The position numbers and the translations under genes are program-made. Shown here in pieces: positions 22,647 through 30,834 of a DNA stretch of 50,355 nucleotides. This DNA is from an uncultured Eubacteriales bacterium (GTDB taxonomy: Bacteria; Bacillota; Clostridia; Oscillospirales; Acutalibacteraceae), in the NCBI GenBank assembly GCA_934511365.1, contig CAKSWC010000014.1:1-50355 (forward strand), read 5' to 3'. Each line of letters opens with the position of its first letter. The stretch's first letter is position 1. The notes under the pieces were generated by a model. It was not told where the DNA came from, searched no databases, and saw nothing but the letters and a program-made list of their open reading frames with translations.

Positions 22647-22982
22647 ATGAGTAAGGTACACGTTAAAAAAGGCGACCAGGTTGTTGTCATCAACGGCAAA
22701 GATCGTGGCGCCAGAGGAAAGGTTCTCCAGGTCAGCCCCTCGGAAGGCAAGGTTATTGTTGAGGGCATTAATGTTGTTTCAAAGCACGTTAAGCCCCGCA
22801 AGATGGGTGAACCCGGCGGAATCATCAAGGCTGAAAGCGCTCTTTACGCTTCAAAGGTTCAGCTTATCTGCCCGAAATGCGGCCGTCCCACAAGAGTTGG
22901 CCACGTTCTTGTTGAAGAAAAGGGCAAGACCAAGAAAATGCGCGTATGCAAAAAAGACGGCTGCGGCGCAAAGTTTGAATAA
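22647..22982 (+). CDS. rplX: 50S ribosomal protein L24, with zinc ribbon
   Basis: 111 residues. The KOW motif lies in KKGDQVVVINGKDRGARGKV near the N-terminus, followed by GINVVSKHVKPRKMGEPGGI. The C-terminal third carries CPKCGRPTRVGH and RVCKKDGCGAKF, four cysteines able to bind zinc, as in many Firmicutes L24 proteins. L24 initiates 50S assembly and sits near the tunnel exit. AAGGAGGTG precedes the ATG; rplE follows after 14 bases. Confidence 0.97.
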   Translation: MSKVHVKKGDQVVVINGKDRGARGKVLQVSPSEGKVIVEGINVVSKHVKPRKMGEPGGIIKAESALYASKVQLICPKCGRPTRVGHVLVEEKGKTKKMRVCKKDGCGAKFE

Positions 22983-22996
22983 GGGAGGAACATGAC

Positions 22997-23539
22997 ATGG
23001 CAAGATTAAAAGAAGCCTACGTTAATGAGGTTGCACCTGCTCTCATGAAGAAGTTCGGCTATAAAAGCGTTATGCAAATCCCGAAGATCGACAAGGTTGT
23101 TGTTAACGTCGCCTGCGGCGAGGCAAGAGATAACTCAAAGGTTCTTGACGCCGTTGTTTCAGACATGAGACAGATCACCGGTCAGCAGCCCGTTCTCTGC
23201 AAGGCTAAAAAGTCAGTCGCTAACTTCAAGCTCCGTGAGGGCATGGTTATCGGCGCAAAGGTTACTCTCCGCGGAGACAAGATGTATGAATTCATCGACA
23301 GATTCTTCAACCTTGCTCTCCCCAGAGTCCGCGACTTCAGAGGTATTAACCCCAACGCTTTTGACGGCAGAGGCAACTACACGGTCGGCATCAAGGAACA
23401 GCTTATTTTCCCTGAGATCGACTATGACAAGATCGACAAGGTTCGCGGAATGGACATCTGTTTTGTTACAACCGCAAACACCGACGAAGAAGCAAGAGAG
23501 CTGCTCACTCTTATGGGTGCTCCTTTCGAAAGACAATAA
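22997..23539 (+). CDS. rplE: 50S ribosomal protein L5
   Basis: 180 residues, normal length. The blocks KKFGYKSVMQIPKIDKVVVN, ITGQQPVLCKAKKSVANFKL, then the loop RVRDFRGINPNAFDGRGNY are all intact. L5 binds 5S rRNA, forms the central protuberance and contacts P-site tRNA. GGGAGG lies upstream of the ATG. The gap to the following small S14 gene is only 16 bases, containing AAGGAGGAGG. Confidence 0.98.
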   Translation: MARLKEAYVNEVAPALMKKFGYKSVMQIPKIDKVVVNVACGEARDNSKVLDAVVSDMRQITGQQPVLCKAKKSVANFKLREGMVIGAKVTLRGDKMYEFIDRFFNLALPRVRDFRGINPNAFDGRGNYTVGIKEQLIFPEIDYDKIDKVRGMDICFVTTANTDEEARELLTLMGAPFERQ

Positions 23540-23555
23540 GGAGGAGGAATAACTT

Positions 23556-23741
23556 ATGGCAAAGACTTCAATGAAAGTAAAACAGAAAAGACCCGCTAAG
23601 TATTCCACAAGGCAGTATAACCGCTGCAAAATCTGCGGCAGACCTCACGCTTATCTTCGTAAGTACGGCGTTTGCAGAATCTGCTTCAGAGAGCTTGCTC
23701 ACGCAGGTCAGATCCCCGGCGTGAAGAAGGCAAGCTGGTAA
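23556..23741 (+). CDS. rpsZ: 30S ribosomal protein S14, zinc-binding type
   Basis: 61 residues, the short C+ form of S14. Four zinc ligands are in CKICGRPHAYLRKYGVCRIC. The C-terminus RELAHAGQIPGVKKASW is standard. This is the Gram-positive/low-GC form and supports placement in the Firmicutes; some genomes carry a second zinc-free S14 elsewhere, not visible here. rpsN is an equally used symbol. AGGAGGAGG lies ahead of the ATG. Confidence 0.97.
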   Translation: MAKTSMKVKQKRPAKYSTRQYNRCKICGRPHAYLRKYGVCRICFRELAHAGQIPGVKKASW

Positions 23742-23767
23742 GTAATTGTCAAGGAGGTAAAGGAATA

Positions 23768-24166
23768 ATGCAAGTAACAGACGCAATCGCTGATATGCTT
23801 ACGAGAATCCGTAATGCAAGCGCAGCTAAACACGATTCAGTTAAAATTCCTGCATCCAACACCAAGAAGGCAATTGCTCAGATTCTTGTGGATGAAGGAT
23901 ACATCAAGAGCTTCACCGTTGAAGAGGACGGTAAGCAGGGAATTATGGAAGTTCAGCTCAAATACGGCCCCGGAAAGAGCCGCATCATCACCGGCCTGAG
24001 AAGAGTTTCAAAGCCCGGCCTGAGAATTTATACGAGCTGTGAGGATATGCCCAAGGTTATGAAGGGTCTCGGAATCGCGATCCTTTCAACCTCAAAGGGC
24101 ATCATGACCGACAAGGAAGCCCGCAAAGCCAATGTTGGCGGCGAGGTCCTTGCGTTCATTTGGTAA
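23768..24166 (+). CDS. rpsH: 30S ribosomal protein S8
   Basis: 132 residues starting MQVTDAIADMLTRIRNA, the family N-terminus. The ATG at 23768 is selected by AAGGAGG 11 bases upstream. The C-terminal blocks GLRRVSKPGLRIYTSCEDMP, then GIAILSTSKGIMTDKEAR and GGEVLAFIW are intact. S8 is a primary binder of the central domain of 16S rRNA. In E. coli it is the translational regulator of the spc operon; whether that holds here is unknown. Confidence 0.98.
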   Translation: MQVTDAIADMLTRIRNASAAKHDSVKIPASNTKKAIAQILVDEGYIKSFTVEEDGKQGIMEVQLKYGPGKSRIITGLRRVSKPGLRIYTSCEDMPKVMKGLGIAILSTSKGIMTDKEARKANVGGEVLAFIW

Positions 24167-24178
24167 GGGGGTGCTGAA

Positions 24179-24721
24179 ATGTCACGTATAGGAAGAAAGC
24201 CCATTGCTGTTCCCGCAGGAGTGGAGGTTACGATTGACGGCAGCACCGTTACCGTCAAGGGCGCAAAGGGTACTTTGACCCACACCGTCCATGAAAATAT
24301 GTCTGTCACAAAGGAAGGCGACGAAATCATCGTTGCCCGTCCGAATGATGACAAGGAATACAGATCACTTCACGGTCTTACCCGCACGATCATTGCAAAC
24401 ATGATTGAGGGCGTTTCAAACGGCTTCAAAAAGGAGCTTGAAATCAACGGTATCGGCTACCGTGCCGAGAAGAAGGGCACCGACCTCGTTATGAAGATCG
24501 GTTATTCACACGATGTTATCATGTCTGAAAAAGACGGCATCACCGTTGAAGTTCCCGCTCCCAACAAGATCATCATCCACGGCGCCGACAAGCAGAAGGT
24601 TGGTCAGTTCGCCGCGGAAGTCCGCGAAAAGCGTCCGCCGGAGCCTTATAAGGGCAAGGGAATCAAATATGCCTCAGAGCATATCCGCCGCAAAGAAGGT
24701 AAAGCCGGTAAGGGTAAATAA
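24179..24721 (+). CDS. rplF: 50S ribosomal protein L6
   Basis: 180 residues with the two repeated L6 folds. MSRIGRKPIAVPAGVEVTID opens the first; the second contains EINGIGYRAEKKGTDLVMK and the end PPEPYKGKGIKYASEHIRRK. L6 lies next to the factor-binding site for EF-G and EF-Tu. AAGGGGGTG precedes the ATG, 12 bases after rpsH. rplR follows after 24 bases. Confidence 0.98.
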   Translation: MSRIGRKPIAVPAGVEVTIDGSTVTVKGAKGTLTHTVHENMSVTKEGDEIIVARPNDDKEYRSLHGLTRTIIANMIEGVSNGFKKELEINGIGYRAEKKGTDLVMKIGYSHDVIMSEKDGITVEVPAPNKIIIHGADKQKVGQFAAEVREKRPPEPYKGKGIKYASEHIRRKEGKAGKGK

Positions 24722-24745
24722 GATTGGTAAAGGAGTGAAATTTCT

Positions 24746-25102
24746 ATGGTCAGCAAAAAAGACAGCAATAAAGCAAGACTTAAAAGACGCAAAAGAGTAC
24801 GCGCTAAGATCAGCGGTACTGCGGCTTGTCCGCGTCTGAGCGTTTACCGTTCACTCAACCACATCTATGCACAGCTTGTTGACGATGCGAACGGCGTTAC
24901 CCTCGCTTCGGCAGCAACGGTGGAAAAGGAATTTGAGTACGGCGGAAACAAAGAAGCAGCAACCAAGGTTGGCGAGCTTCTTGCAAAACGTGCCGCTGAA
25001 AAAGGCATTACCGAATGTGTCTTTGACAGAGGCGGTTATGTATACCACGGTCGTGTTCAGGCACTCGCAGACGGCGCTCGTGCCGGCGGCCTGAAGTTCT
25101 AA
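24746..25102 (+). CDS. rplR: 50S ribosomal protein L18
   Basis: 118 residues. A basic N-terminus (KARLKRRKRVRAKISGT) is followed by RLSVYRSLNHIYAQLVDD and the end FDRGGYVYHGRVQALADGAR. L18 binds 5S rRNA together with L5 in the central protuberance. AAAGGAG lies 11 bases before the ATG. No deviation from the family is seen. Confidence 0.98.
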   Translation: MVSKKDSNKARLKRRKRVRAKISGTAACPRLSVYRSLNHIYAQLVDDANGVTLASAATVEKEFEYGGNKEAATKVGELLAKRAAEKGITECVFDRGGYVYHGRVQALADGARAGGLKF

Positions 25103-25121
25103 GCAAGGAGGATATTGATTT

Positions 25122-25622
25122 ATGAATAAGATTGATGCATCGGCTTATGAACTTACAGAGCGCGTTGTTGCCATCAACCGTGTTTCCAAAACCGTTAAGG
25201 GCGGCCGTATCTTCAAGTTCGCAGCTCTTGTCGTTGTCGGTGACGGAAACGGAACCATTGGCTTCGGTCTCGGAAAATCGGGTGAAGTTCCCGACGCTAT
25301 CCGCAAGGGTATCGAAGACGCGAAAAAGAATCTCATGAAGGTTGCCCTCAAGGGTTCAACCATTCCCCACGAGATCATCGGTAAGTTCGGCGCAGGCGTT
25401 GTTCTTCTCAAGCCTGCCGCACCCGGTACCGGCGTTATCGCCGGCGGTCCCGTCCGTGCTGTTGTTGAAACAGTCGGAATCAAGGACATCCGTACAAAGG
25501 CTCTTCGTTCAAACAACCCCTGCAATGTCGTAAGAGCAACACTTGACGGCCTTTCAAAGCTGCGCAACATCGACGAGGTTGCTGCGGTTCGCGGAAAGTC
25601 CGCTCAGGAAATTTTAGGTTAA
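25122..25622 (+). CDS. rpsE: 30S ribosomal protein S5
   Basis: 166 residues. The double-stranded RNA-binding-like domain starts ELTERVVAINRVSKTVKGGR, a region where streptomycin-independent and spectinomycin-resistance changes are known in E. coli, and continues with NGTIGFGLGKSGEVPDAIRK. The C-terminal half contains GTGVIAGGPVRAVVE. S5 affects decoding accuracy and lies at the mRNA entry tunnel. AAGGAGGA precedes the ATG; rpmD starts 13 bases after the stop. Confidence 0.98.
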   Translation: MNKIDASAYELTERVVAINRVSKTVKGGRIFKFAALVVVGDGNGTIGFGLGKSGEVPDAIRKGIEDAKKNLMKVALKGSTIPHEIIGKFGAGVVLLKPAAPGTGVIAGGPVRAVVETVGIKDIRTKALRSNNPCNVVRATLDGLSKLRNIDEVAAVRGKSAQEILG

Positions 25623-25635
25623 GGAGGGCGTAACA

Positions 25636-25809
25636 ATGATTAAGGTTAAGCTTGTAAGAAGTCTTATCGGCTCAAAGAAAGATCAGATTGCTACCGCCCA
25701 TGCTCTCGGTCTTCGCAAAATCGGAGACGAGGCTACTCAGCCGAACAATCCGCAGACTCAAGGTAAGGTAAGAAAAATTGCTCACCTTATCGAGGTTACC
25801 GAAGCATAA
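25636..25809 (+). CDS. rpmD: 50S ribosomal protein L30
   Basis: 57 residues, a short gene easily missed. The protein starts MIKVKLVRSLIGSKKDQIA and continues GLRKIGDEATQPNNPQTQG, ending KIAHLIEVTEA, the standard L30 pattern. AAGGAGGGCG lies nine bases upstream of the ATG. It sits in its usual position between rpsE (13 bases) and rplO (18 bases). L30 binds 23S rRNA on the 50S surface. Confidence 0.97.
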   Translation: MIKVKLVRSLIGSKKDQIATAHALGLRKIGDEATQPNNPQTQGKVRKIAHLIEVTEA

Positions 25810-25827
25810 AGCAAGGAGGTGCGAAAA

Positions 25828-26271
25828 ATGAAATTGCACGAACTTTCACCTGCAGCCGGTTCAACAAAGGCTCGCAAGAGAATCGGACGCGGCGCAGGTT
25901 CCGGTCAGGGTAAAACCGCCGGTAAAGGTCACAAGGGTCAGAAGGCCAGAGCAGGCCGCGGAATGCGTCCGGGCTTTGAAGGCGGCCAGATGCCCCTCCA
26001 GAGAAGACTTCCCAAAAGAGGTTTCAACAATATTTTCAGAATCGAAATGGCAATCGTTAATGTTGCTGCTCTCGACAAGGCTTTTGAAGCCGGAGAGACC
26101 GTAACGGTTGACGCTCTTATTGAAAAGGGTCTTGTCAAAAAGGTTCTCGGCGGCGTAAAAGTTCTCGGAAACGGCGAGCTTTCCAAGGCTCTCACCGTTC
26201 AGGCGAATGCTTTCAGCGATTCAGCTAAGCAGAAGATCGAGGCGGCCGGAGGAAAGGCCGAGGTGATCTGA
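25828..26271 (+). CDS. rplO: 50S ribosomal protein L15
   Basis: 147 residues. MKLHELSPAAGSTKARKRIG followed by the glycine-rich GRGAGSGQGKTAGKGHKGQK is the L15 N-terminal extension that threads into 23S rRNA. The ATG at 25828 is preferred over a GTG nine bases earlier because AAGGAGGT is seven bases before it. The globular end contains GGVKVLGNGELSKALTV. The stop codon is one base before the secY ATG. Confidence 0.98.
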   Translation: MKLHELSPAAGSTKARKRIGRGAGSGQGKTAGKGHKGQKARAGRGMRPGFEGGQMPLQRRLPKRGFNNIFRIEMAIVNVAALDKAFEAGETVTVDALIEKGLVKKVLGGVKVLGNGELSKALTVQANAFSDSAKQKIEAAGGKAEVI

Positions 26272-26272
26272 A

Positions 26273-27592
26273 ATGATTAGTACATTTATAAATGCTTGGA
26301 AAATTGCAGATCTCAGAAAGAAAATGCTTTTCACGGCGCTTATAGTATTGATCTTCAGGATCGGTGCTGCTATCCCGGTTCCGTTCACAAACATCACTGA
26401 CGGAATTACACCCGAAGGCAGCGAGTCCTTCATGAACTACCTCAACATGATGACCGGTGAAGCGTTCAACTACGGAACAATTTTCGCAATGGGCGTTACA
26501 CCTTACATCAACAGTTCAATTATTATCCAGCTTCTTGCCGTTGCAATCCCCGCTCTTGAAAAACTTTCAAAAGAGGGTGAAGAGGGCAGAAAGAAGATGG
26601 CAACCATCACAAGATATACAACAATCGCTCTTGCGCTCATGCAGTCCACTGCATATTTCATCTATCTGCGCGCAAAGAACTTTGTTGTTCTGGACGCTTC
26701 AGGCCAGAAGTTCACCGGCATTGCAGCGGTTCTCCAGGGTCTTGTTGTGATTCTTGTTCTGACCGCCGGTTCCGCGTTTGTAATGTGGCTTGGCGAGCAG
26801 GTTAATGACAAGGGTATCGGAAACGGCGTTTCCATCATCCTTTTCGCAGGAATCGTTTCCCGTATGCCCACTCTCTGCATCCAGCTTTATCAGATGCTCA
26901 TGAGCGGCGGCGCATACTTTGCACTCGTTCCGATCGTTATCGTTCTCCTTATTGCAATGATCGCATACATTGTTTGGATGGACAACGCGGAACGCAGAAT
27001 CCCCGTTCAGTACGCAAAAAGAGTTGTTGGAAGAAAGATGTATGGCGGCCAGAGCACCTTCATTCCCATCAAGGTCAATATGTCCGGCGTTCTTCCCGTT
27101 ATCTTTGCCTCCTCAATTCTTTCCCTCCCCGCAACCGTTCAGCTCTTCCTCTCCGAGGATAAGATTAAAGGCACAGGCTGGGAGACGTTCTTCAAGATGT
27201 TCGCAAGCGACCACTGGTTCTATGCGATTCTCTATTTCATCCTTATCCTGTTCTTTGCATACTTCTATGCAAGCATTCAGTATAACCCGGTTGAAATGGC
27301 GAACAACATCAGAAAGAACAGCGGAATGATTCCCGGTATCCGTCCGGGTAAACCGACTTCCGATTATATCAAGAAGATTCTTTCAAGAATTACGCTTCTG
27401 GGTGCGCTGCTTCTTTCGGTTGTTGCCCTGTTCCCGAATATCTTGACAATCTTCACAAAGCTCATCAAGCACCCGATGGCTCTTTCACTCGGCGGAACCT
27501 CGCTCATCATCGTTGTTGGTGTTGCGCTTGAAACCGTTAAGCAGCTTGAAAGCCAGATGATGATGAGACATTACAAGGGCTTCCTTGACTAA
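26273..27592 (+). CDS. secY: Preprotein translocase subunit SecY
   Basis: 439 residues with about ten hydrophobic membrane segments, the pore-forming subunit of the Sec translocon. Conserved landmarks are the first segment after ADLRKKMLFTALIVLIFRIG, the plug-proximal FNYGTIFAMGVTPYINSSII, the cytosolic loop NAERRIPVQYAKRV and the late loop NPVEMANNIRKNSGMIPGIR containing the ribosome/SecA contact. It exports the many signal-peptide proteins seen in this window. AGGTGATCTG at the end of rplO provides the ribosome-binding site; the two genes are separated by one base. Confidence 0.98.
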   Translation: MISTFINAWKIADLRKKMLFTALIVLIFRIGAAIPVPFTNITDGITPEGSESFMNYLNMMTGEAFNYGTIFAMGVTPYINSSIIIQLLAVAIPALEKLSKEGEEGRKKMATITRYTTIALALMQSTAYFIYLRAKNFVVLDASGQKFTGIAAVLQGLVVILVLTAGSAFVMWLGEQVNDKGIGNGVSIILFAGIVSRMPTLCIQLYQMLMSGGAYFALVPIVIVLLIAMIAYIVWMDNAERRIPVQYAKRVVGRKMYGGQSTFIPIKVNMSGVLPVIFASSILSLPATVQLFLSEDKIKGTGWETFFKMFASDHWFYAILYFILILFFAYFYASIQYNPVEMANNIRKNSGMIPGIRPGKPTSDYIKKILSRITLLGALLLSVVALFPNILTIFTKLIKHPMALSLGGTSLIIVVGVALETVKQLESQMMMRHYKGFLD

Positions 27593-27616
27593 TACTTATT
27601 TGAGAGGTGATACCTG

Positions 27617-28249
27617 ATGAAGCTTATCTTATTGGGCGCGCCGGGAGCCGGAAAGGGTACTCAGGCAGAGATAATTTCCGAGCGTCTTTCCGTTCCGACC
27701 ATATCAACAGGCAATATCATCCGCGCCGCGCTGAAAGCGCAGACGGAAATGGGTATTAAAGCAAAGGAATTCATTGACAAAGGCCTGCTTGTTCCCGACG
27801 ATGTCGTTATAGGCATCGTTCGAGACAGGCTTAAAGAAAACGACTGCAAAAACGGATTCATCCTTGACGGTTTTCCGAGAACCGTGCCGCAGGCACAGGC
27901 TCTTGATGAAATGGGCATTGAAATCGACAAAGTTATCGACATTCAGGTGCCAGACGAAAAAATTGTTCAAAGACTTTCCGGACGCAGAGTCTGCGGCGGC
28001 TGCGGCGCTTCCTATCATCTTCTTTATAAGAAGCCGGAAAAGGACGGCGTTTGCAATCACTGCGGCGCGCAGCTTGTTCAGCGCACGGATGACAAGGAAG
28101 AAACCATCCTTGAGCGTCTCAAGGTATATCACGAGCAGACGGAACCGCTTGTTGATTATTACAGAAAGAAGAACAAGCTTGTTGTTGTTGAGGGACAGGA
28201 GGAGGTCGCCGATACGACTGCGCTCACCCTCAAAGCATTGGAGGATTAA
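27617..28249 (+). CDS. adk: Adenylate kinase, zinc-lid type
   Basis: 210 residues. The P-loop is GAPGAGKGTQ (7-16), the AMP-site motif DGFPRTVPQAQAL (84-96). The LID domain carries Cys126, Cys129, Cys146 and Cys149, a structural zinc site typical of Gram-positive long-form adenylate kinases. It interconverts ATP, AMP and ADP in the cytosol. GAGAGGTGATA precedes the ATG. The gene lies between secY and map as in most Firmicutes; only two bases separate it from map. Confidence 0.98.
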   Translation: MKLILLGAPGAGKGTQAEIISERLSVPTISTGNIIRAALKAQTEMGIKAKEFIDKGLLVPDDVVIGIVRDRLKENDCKNGFILDGFPRTVPQAQALDEMGIEIDKVIDIQVPDEKIVQRLSGRRVCGGCGASYHLLYKKPEKDGVCNHCGAQLVQRTDDKEETILERLKVYHEQTEPLVDYYRKKNKLVVVEGQEEVADTTALTLKALED

Positions 28250-28251
28250 GC

Positions 28252-29001
28252 ATGATTGTGCTGAAAACTACTCGTGAGCTTGCGCTCATGAAAGAAGCCT
28301 GCCGGATTTCCGCAGGAGCACTGAGAGTGGCCGGAGAAGCGGTGAGACCCGGCGTTTCAACCGCCGAAATTGACCGCATTGCCTATGAATACATCAAAAG
28401 TCAGGGTGCCGAACCCAACTTCCTGCATTTATACGGCTTCCCCGCCACCGCATGCATTTCCGTTAACGATGAAGTAATTCACGGCATTCCAAGCAAAAAG
28501 CGTATCCTTAAAGAGGGCGATATCGTAAGTATCGACCTTGGAGCAAAGAAGCACGGCTTTAACGGCGATAACGCCGCCACATTTGCCTGCGGAAAAATTT
28601 CCGCCGAGGCACAGCGGCTGATAGACGTAACAAGAGAAAGCCTCTATGAGGCAATCAAGGTTGCGGTTCCCGGCGGAAAAATCGGCGATATCGGCTCGTG
28701 CGTCCAGCGCTACTGCGAGGAAAGAGGATTTTCCGTTGTCCGCGAGTATACCGGACACGGCGTTGGCAAAGAGCTGCACGAGGATCCCGCCGTTCCGAAT
28801 TACGGAACCGCCGGCCGGGGCGTTCGCCTGTTACCGGGCATGACAATCGCCATTGAGCCGATGATCAATCAAGGCACAAAAGCTATCAAAAGACTTTCCG
28901 ACGGTTGGACGGTTAAAACCGCCGACGGAAAGCTCTCGGCCCATTTTGAAAACACCGTTGCCATCACAAAGGACGGCCCGGTTATCCTCACGAAAGAATG
29001 A
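28252..29001 (+). CDS. map: Methionine aminopeptidase, type I
   Basis: 249 residues, the minimal type I enzyme. The five metal ligands are Asp95, Asp106, His169, Glu202 and Glu233, and His78 matches the substrate-binding histidine. It removes the initiator methionine from new proteins when the second residue is small. TTGGAGGATTAAGC gives the ribosome-binding site inside the end of adk. The stop codon overlaps a possible ATG of the next gene (ATGA). Confidence 0.97.
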   Translation: MIVLKTTRELALMKEACRISAGALRVAGEAVRPGVSTAEIDRIAYEYIKSQGAEPNFLHLYGFPATACISVNDEVIHGIPSKKRILKEGDIVSIDLGAKKHGFNGDNAATFACGKISAEAQRLIDVTRESLYEAIKVAVPGGKIGDIGSCVQRYCEERGFSVVREYTGHGVGKELHEDPAVPNYGTAGRGVRLLPGMTIAIEPMINQGTKAIKRLSDGWTVKTADGKLSAHFENTVAITKDGPVILTKE

Positions 29002-29012
29002 GGACAGCCCCA

Positions 29013-29261
29013 ATGGAGTTTGAAAAAGGGCAGGTAGTGCTGTCTAAAGCAGGACGCGACAAAGGCCGACTGCTTGCGGTGGTGCGCCTTGAAAAAAACA
29101 GGGTTTTCCTCTGTGACGGAAAGGAACGTCCGCTTGAAAAAGCAAAGGCGAAAAATCCGCGTCACGTTGAAAAAACCGAATTGTTCGTTGATCGCTCCTC
29201 AATGGAGACAAACCGCAAATTGCGGAAAACACTCAAACAATTCACTGATTTGAAAGGGTAA
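29013..29261 (+). CDS. KOW/L14e-like RNA-binding protein
   Basis: 82 residues from the ATG at 29013, which has GAGGA nine bases upstream; the ATG at 28998, overlapping the map stop codon, would add five residues and cannot be excluded. FEKGQVVLSKAGRDKGRLLA is a KOW motif of the archaeal/eukaryotic L14e-like type, with a basic C-terminal helix (NRKLRKTLKQFTDLKG). Firmicutes often carry such a gene between map and infA, where it is annotated as a putative ribosome-associated RNA-binding protein. Its role is not established. Confidence 0.8.
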   Translation: MEFEKGQVVLSKAGRDKGRLLAVVRLEKNRVFLCDGKERPLEKAKAKNPRHVEKTELFVDRSSMETNRKLRKTLKQFTDLKG

Positions 29262-29266
29262 AAGTT

Positions 29267-29485
29267 ATGTCAAAACAGGATATGATCGAAATTGAAGGCA
29301 CTGTTGTTGAAGCGCTTCCGAACGCAACATTCCAGGTTGAGCTTTCCAACGGCCACAAAATTCTTGCCCACATTTCCGGAAAGCTGAGAATGAATTACAT
29401 CCGCATCCTTCCCGGAGACAAGGTTACGGTCGAGATGTCTCCATACGACTTGACCAAGGGCCGTATCACATGGAGATCTAAGTAA
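29267..29485 (+). CDS. infA: Translation initiation factor IF-1
   Basis: 72 residues, exact family length. MSKQDMIEIEGTVVEALPNA, FQVELSNGHKILAHISGKLR and the end VEMSPYDLTKGRITWRSK are the S1/OB-fold core of IF-1. It binds the 30S A site during initiation. The upstream site GAAAGGGTAAAAGTT is modest. Unusually, the next gene rpmJ is 389 bases away instead of the usual few, because of the tandem repeat in between. Confidence 0.97.
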   Translation: MSKQDMIEIEGTVVEALPNATFQVELSNGHKILAHISGKLRMNYIRILPGDKVTVEMSPYDLTKGRITWRSK

Positions 29486-29812
29486 GCTCCCGATTTTTCG
29501 GACGTATTTACGCTTCTCGACGGCGCATTTTCCGCCGGAGCACACAATGCTTCTTGCCAATACACAAAGTATTGCCCGCGAAGCCTTATGCACTCAGGTC
29601 AAAAAATCCGCTCGCCGATAAACGCAAATCCGCCGCAAAACCGGTCGCAGCTCCCGATTTTTCGGACGTATTTACGCTTCTCGACGGCGCATTTTCCGCC
29701 GGAGCACACAATGCTTCTTGCCAATACACAAAGTATTGCCCGCGAAGCCTTATGCACTCAGGCCAAAAAATCCGCTCGCCGATAAACGCAAATCCGCCGC
29801 AAAACCGGTCGC
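29485..29812. repeat. Tandem duplication, 2 x 164 bp, inside the ribosomal superoperon
   Basis: Unit 1 is 29485-29648, unit 2 29649-29812; they differ at one position (T29599 versus C29763). Each unit contains a two-part hairpin: GCTTC/GAAGC (29549-29553/29580-29584) outside CAATAC/GTATTG (29558-29563/29569-29574), and a shorter GGCG/CGCC arm. No gene with a ribosome-binding site is present. Because 164 is not a multiple of 3, any frame crossing both units reads them differently, which argues against coding. It fills nearly all of the infA-rpmJ gap; the remaining 62 bases hold only the rpmJ leader. Confidence 0.95.
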
Positions 29813-29874
29813 AAAACAAAGCGTTAAAGCATTATATTAACCGACAGGTTCATTTTTAAAGGAGGTAGTTCACA

Positions 29875-29988
29875 ATGAAAGTCAGACCTTCTGTAAAGAA
29901 AATTTGCGAGAAGTGCAAAGTTATTAAACGCAAGGGAAAGATCATGGTGATCTGCGAAAATCCCAAGCACAAGCAGCGTCAGGGCTAA
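29875..29988 (+). CDS. rpmJ: 50S ribosomal protein L36, zinc-binding type
   Basis: 37 residues, a short gene. MKVRPSVKKICEKCKVIKRK and the end CENPKHKQRQG carry Cys11, Cys14, Cys27 and His32, the zinc site of the C+ form. AAAGGAGGTAG lies eight bases upstream of the ATG. It is normally next to infA; here a 164-bp tandem repeat intervenes. rpsM follows after 36 bases. Confidence 0.97.
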   Translation: MKVRPSVKKICEKCKVIKRKGKIMVICENPKHKQRQG

Positions 29989-30024
29989 TGGCGCTTAAAC
30001 CAGATTTGGAGGTGTAACTGACAA

Positions 30025-30393
30025 ATGGCTCGTATTTCAGGTGTTGACCTTCCGAGAGACAAGAGAATTGAAATTGCTCTTACCTATATTTTCGGAATCG
30101 GTCGCAAAACCGCAGACGATATTATCGCTGCAACAGGCATTAACCCCGATACAAGAGTTAAGGACCTGACCGAAGACGACGTTTCAAAGCTTCGTGAGTA
30201 TATCGACCATCACCTTAAGGTTGAAGGTGACCTCAGAAGAGAAACCGCGTTTGACATCAAAAGACTCACCGAGATCGGCTGCTATCGCGGCGTTCGTCAC
30301 AGAAAGGGTCTTCCCGTTAGAGGTCAGCGTTCAAAGACCAACGCCCGCACACGCAAGGGACCCAAAAAGACTATTGCTAACAAGAAGAAATAA
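30025..30393 (+). CDS. rpsM: 30S ribosomal protein S13
   Basis: 122 residues. MARISGVDLPRDKRIEIALT and IFGIGRKTADDIIAATGI form the N-terminal helix-two turns-helix part; the C-terminal HRKGLPVRGQRSKTNARTRK reaches the tRNA sites. S13 lies at the top of the 30S head with S19. TTGGAGGTG precedes the ATG. It is followed by rpsK after 20 bases. Confidence 0.98.
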   Translation: MARISGVDLPRDKRIEIALTYIFGIGRKTADDIIAATGINPDTRVKDLTEDDVSKLREYIDHHLKVEGDLRRETAFDIKRLTEIGCYRGVRHRKGLPVRGQRSKTNARTRKGPKKTIANKKK

Positions 30394-30413
30394 GCTAAAG
30401 GAGGAGGCTAATT

Positions 30414-30818
30414 ATGGCTGCTAAGGTTGGTAAGAAAGTTGCAACCATTCGTCGTCGCCGTGAGCGCAAGAACATTGAGCGCGGCGCGGCCCATATTCAA
30501 TCCACCTTCAACAACACCATCGTTACCATCACTGACACTCAGGGTAACGCTGTGTCATGGGCAAGTGCCGGCGAAATGGGCTTCAGAGGCTCAAAGAAAT
30601 CAACTCCCTTTGCCGCTCAGACCGCCGCTGAAACGGCTGCCAAGGCTGCAATGGAGCACGGCATGAAAACTGTTGAAGTATATGTTAAAGGACCGGGCGC
30701 AGGCCGCGAAGCCGCAATCAGAGCTTTGCAGACCGCAGGACTCGATGTAACAATGATTAAGGACGTTACCCCGATCCCCCACAACGGCTGCCGCCCGCCC
30801 AAGAGAAGACGTGTATAA
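30414..30818 (+). CDS. rpsK: 30S ribosomal protein S11
   Basis: 134 residues. The basic N-terminal arm (VATIRRRRERKNIERGAAHI) precedes the core STFNNTIVTITDTQGNAVSW, and the end DVTPIPHNGCRPPKRRRV is conserved. S11 lies on the 30S platform near the mRNA exit. AAAGGAGGAGG precedes the ATG. rpsD follows after 16 bases. Confidence 0.98.
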   Translation: MAAKVGKKVATIRRRRERKNIERGAAHIQSTFNNTIVTITDTQGNAVSWASAGEMGFRGSKKSTPFAAQTAAETAAKAAMEHGMKTVEVYVKGPGAGREAAIRALQTAGLDVTMIKDVTPIPHNGCRPPKRRRV

Positions 30819-30834
30819 CGGGAGGTAAGAATCA

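Noticed and set aside
29485..29812. CRISPR-like array
   Set aside because: Only two directly adjacent long units without spacers; no cas genes.
29554..29859. 101-codon open frame across the tandem repeat
   Set aside because: Starts at TTG without a ribosome-binding site, and the two repeat units are read in different frames, so the frame is a by-product of the duplication.
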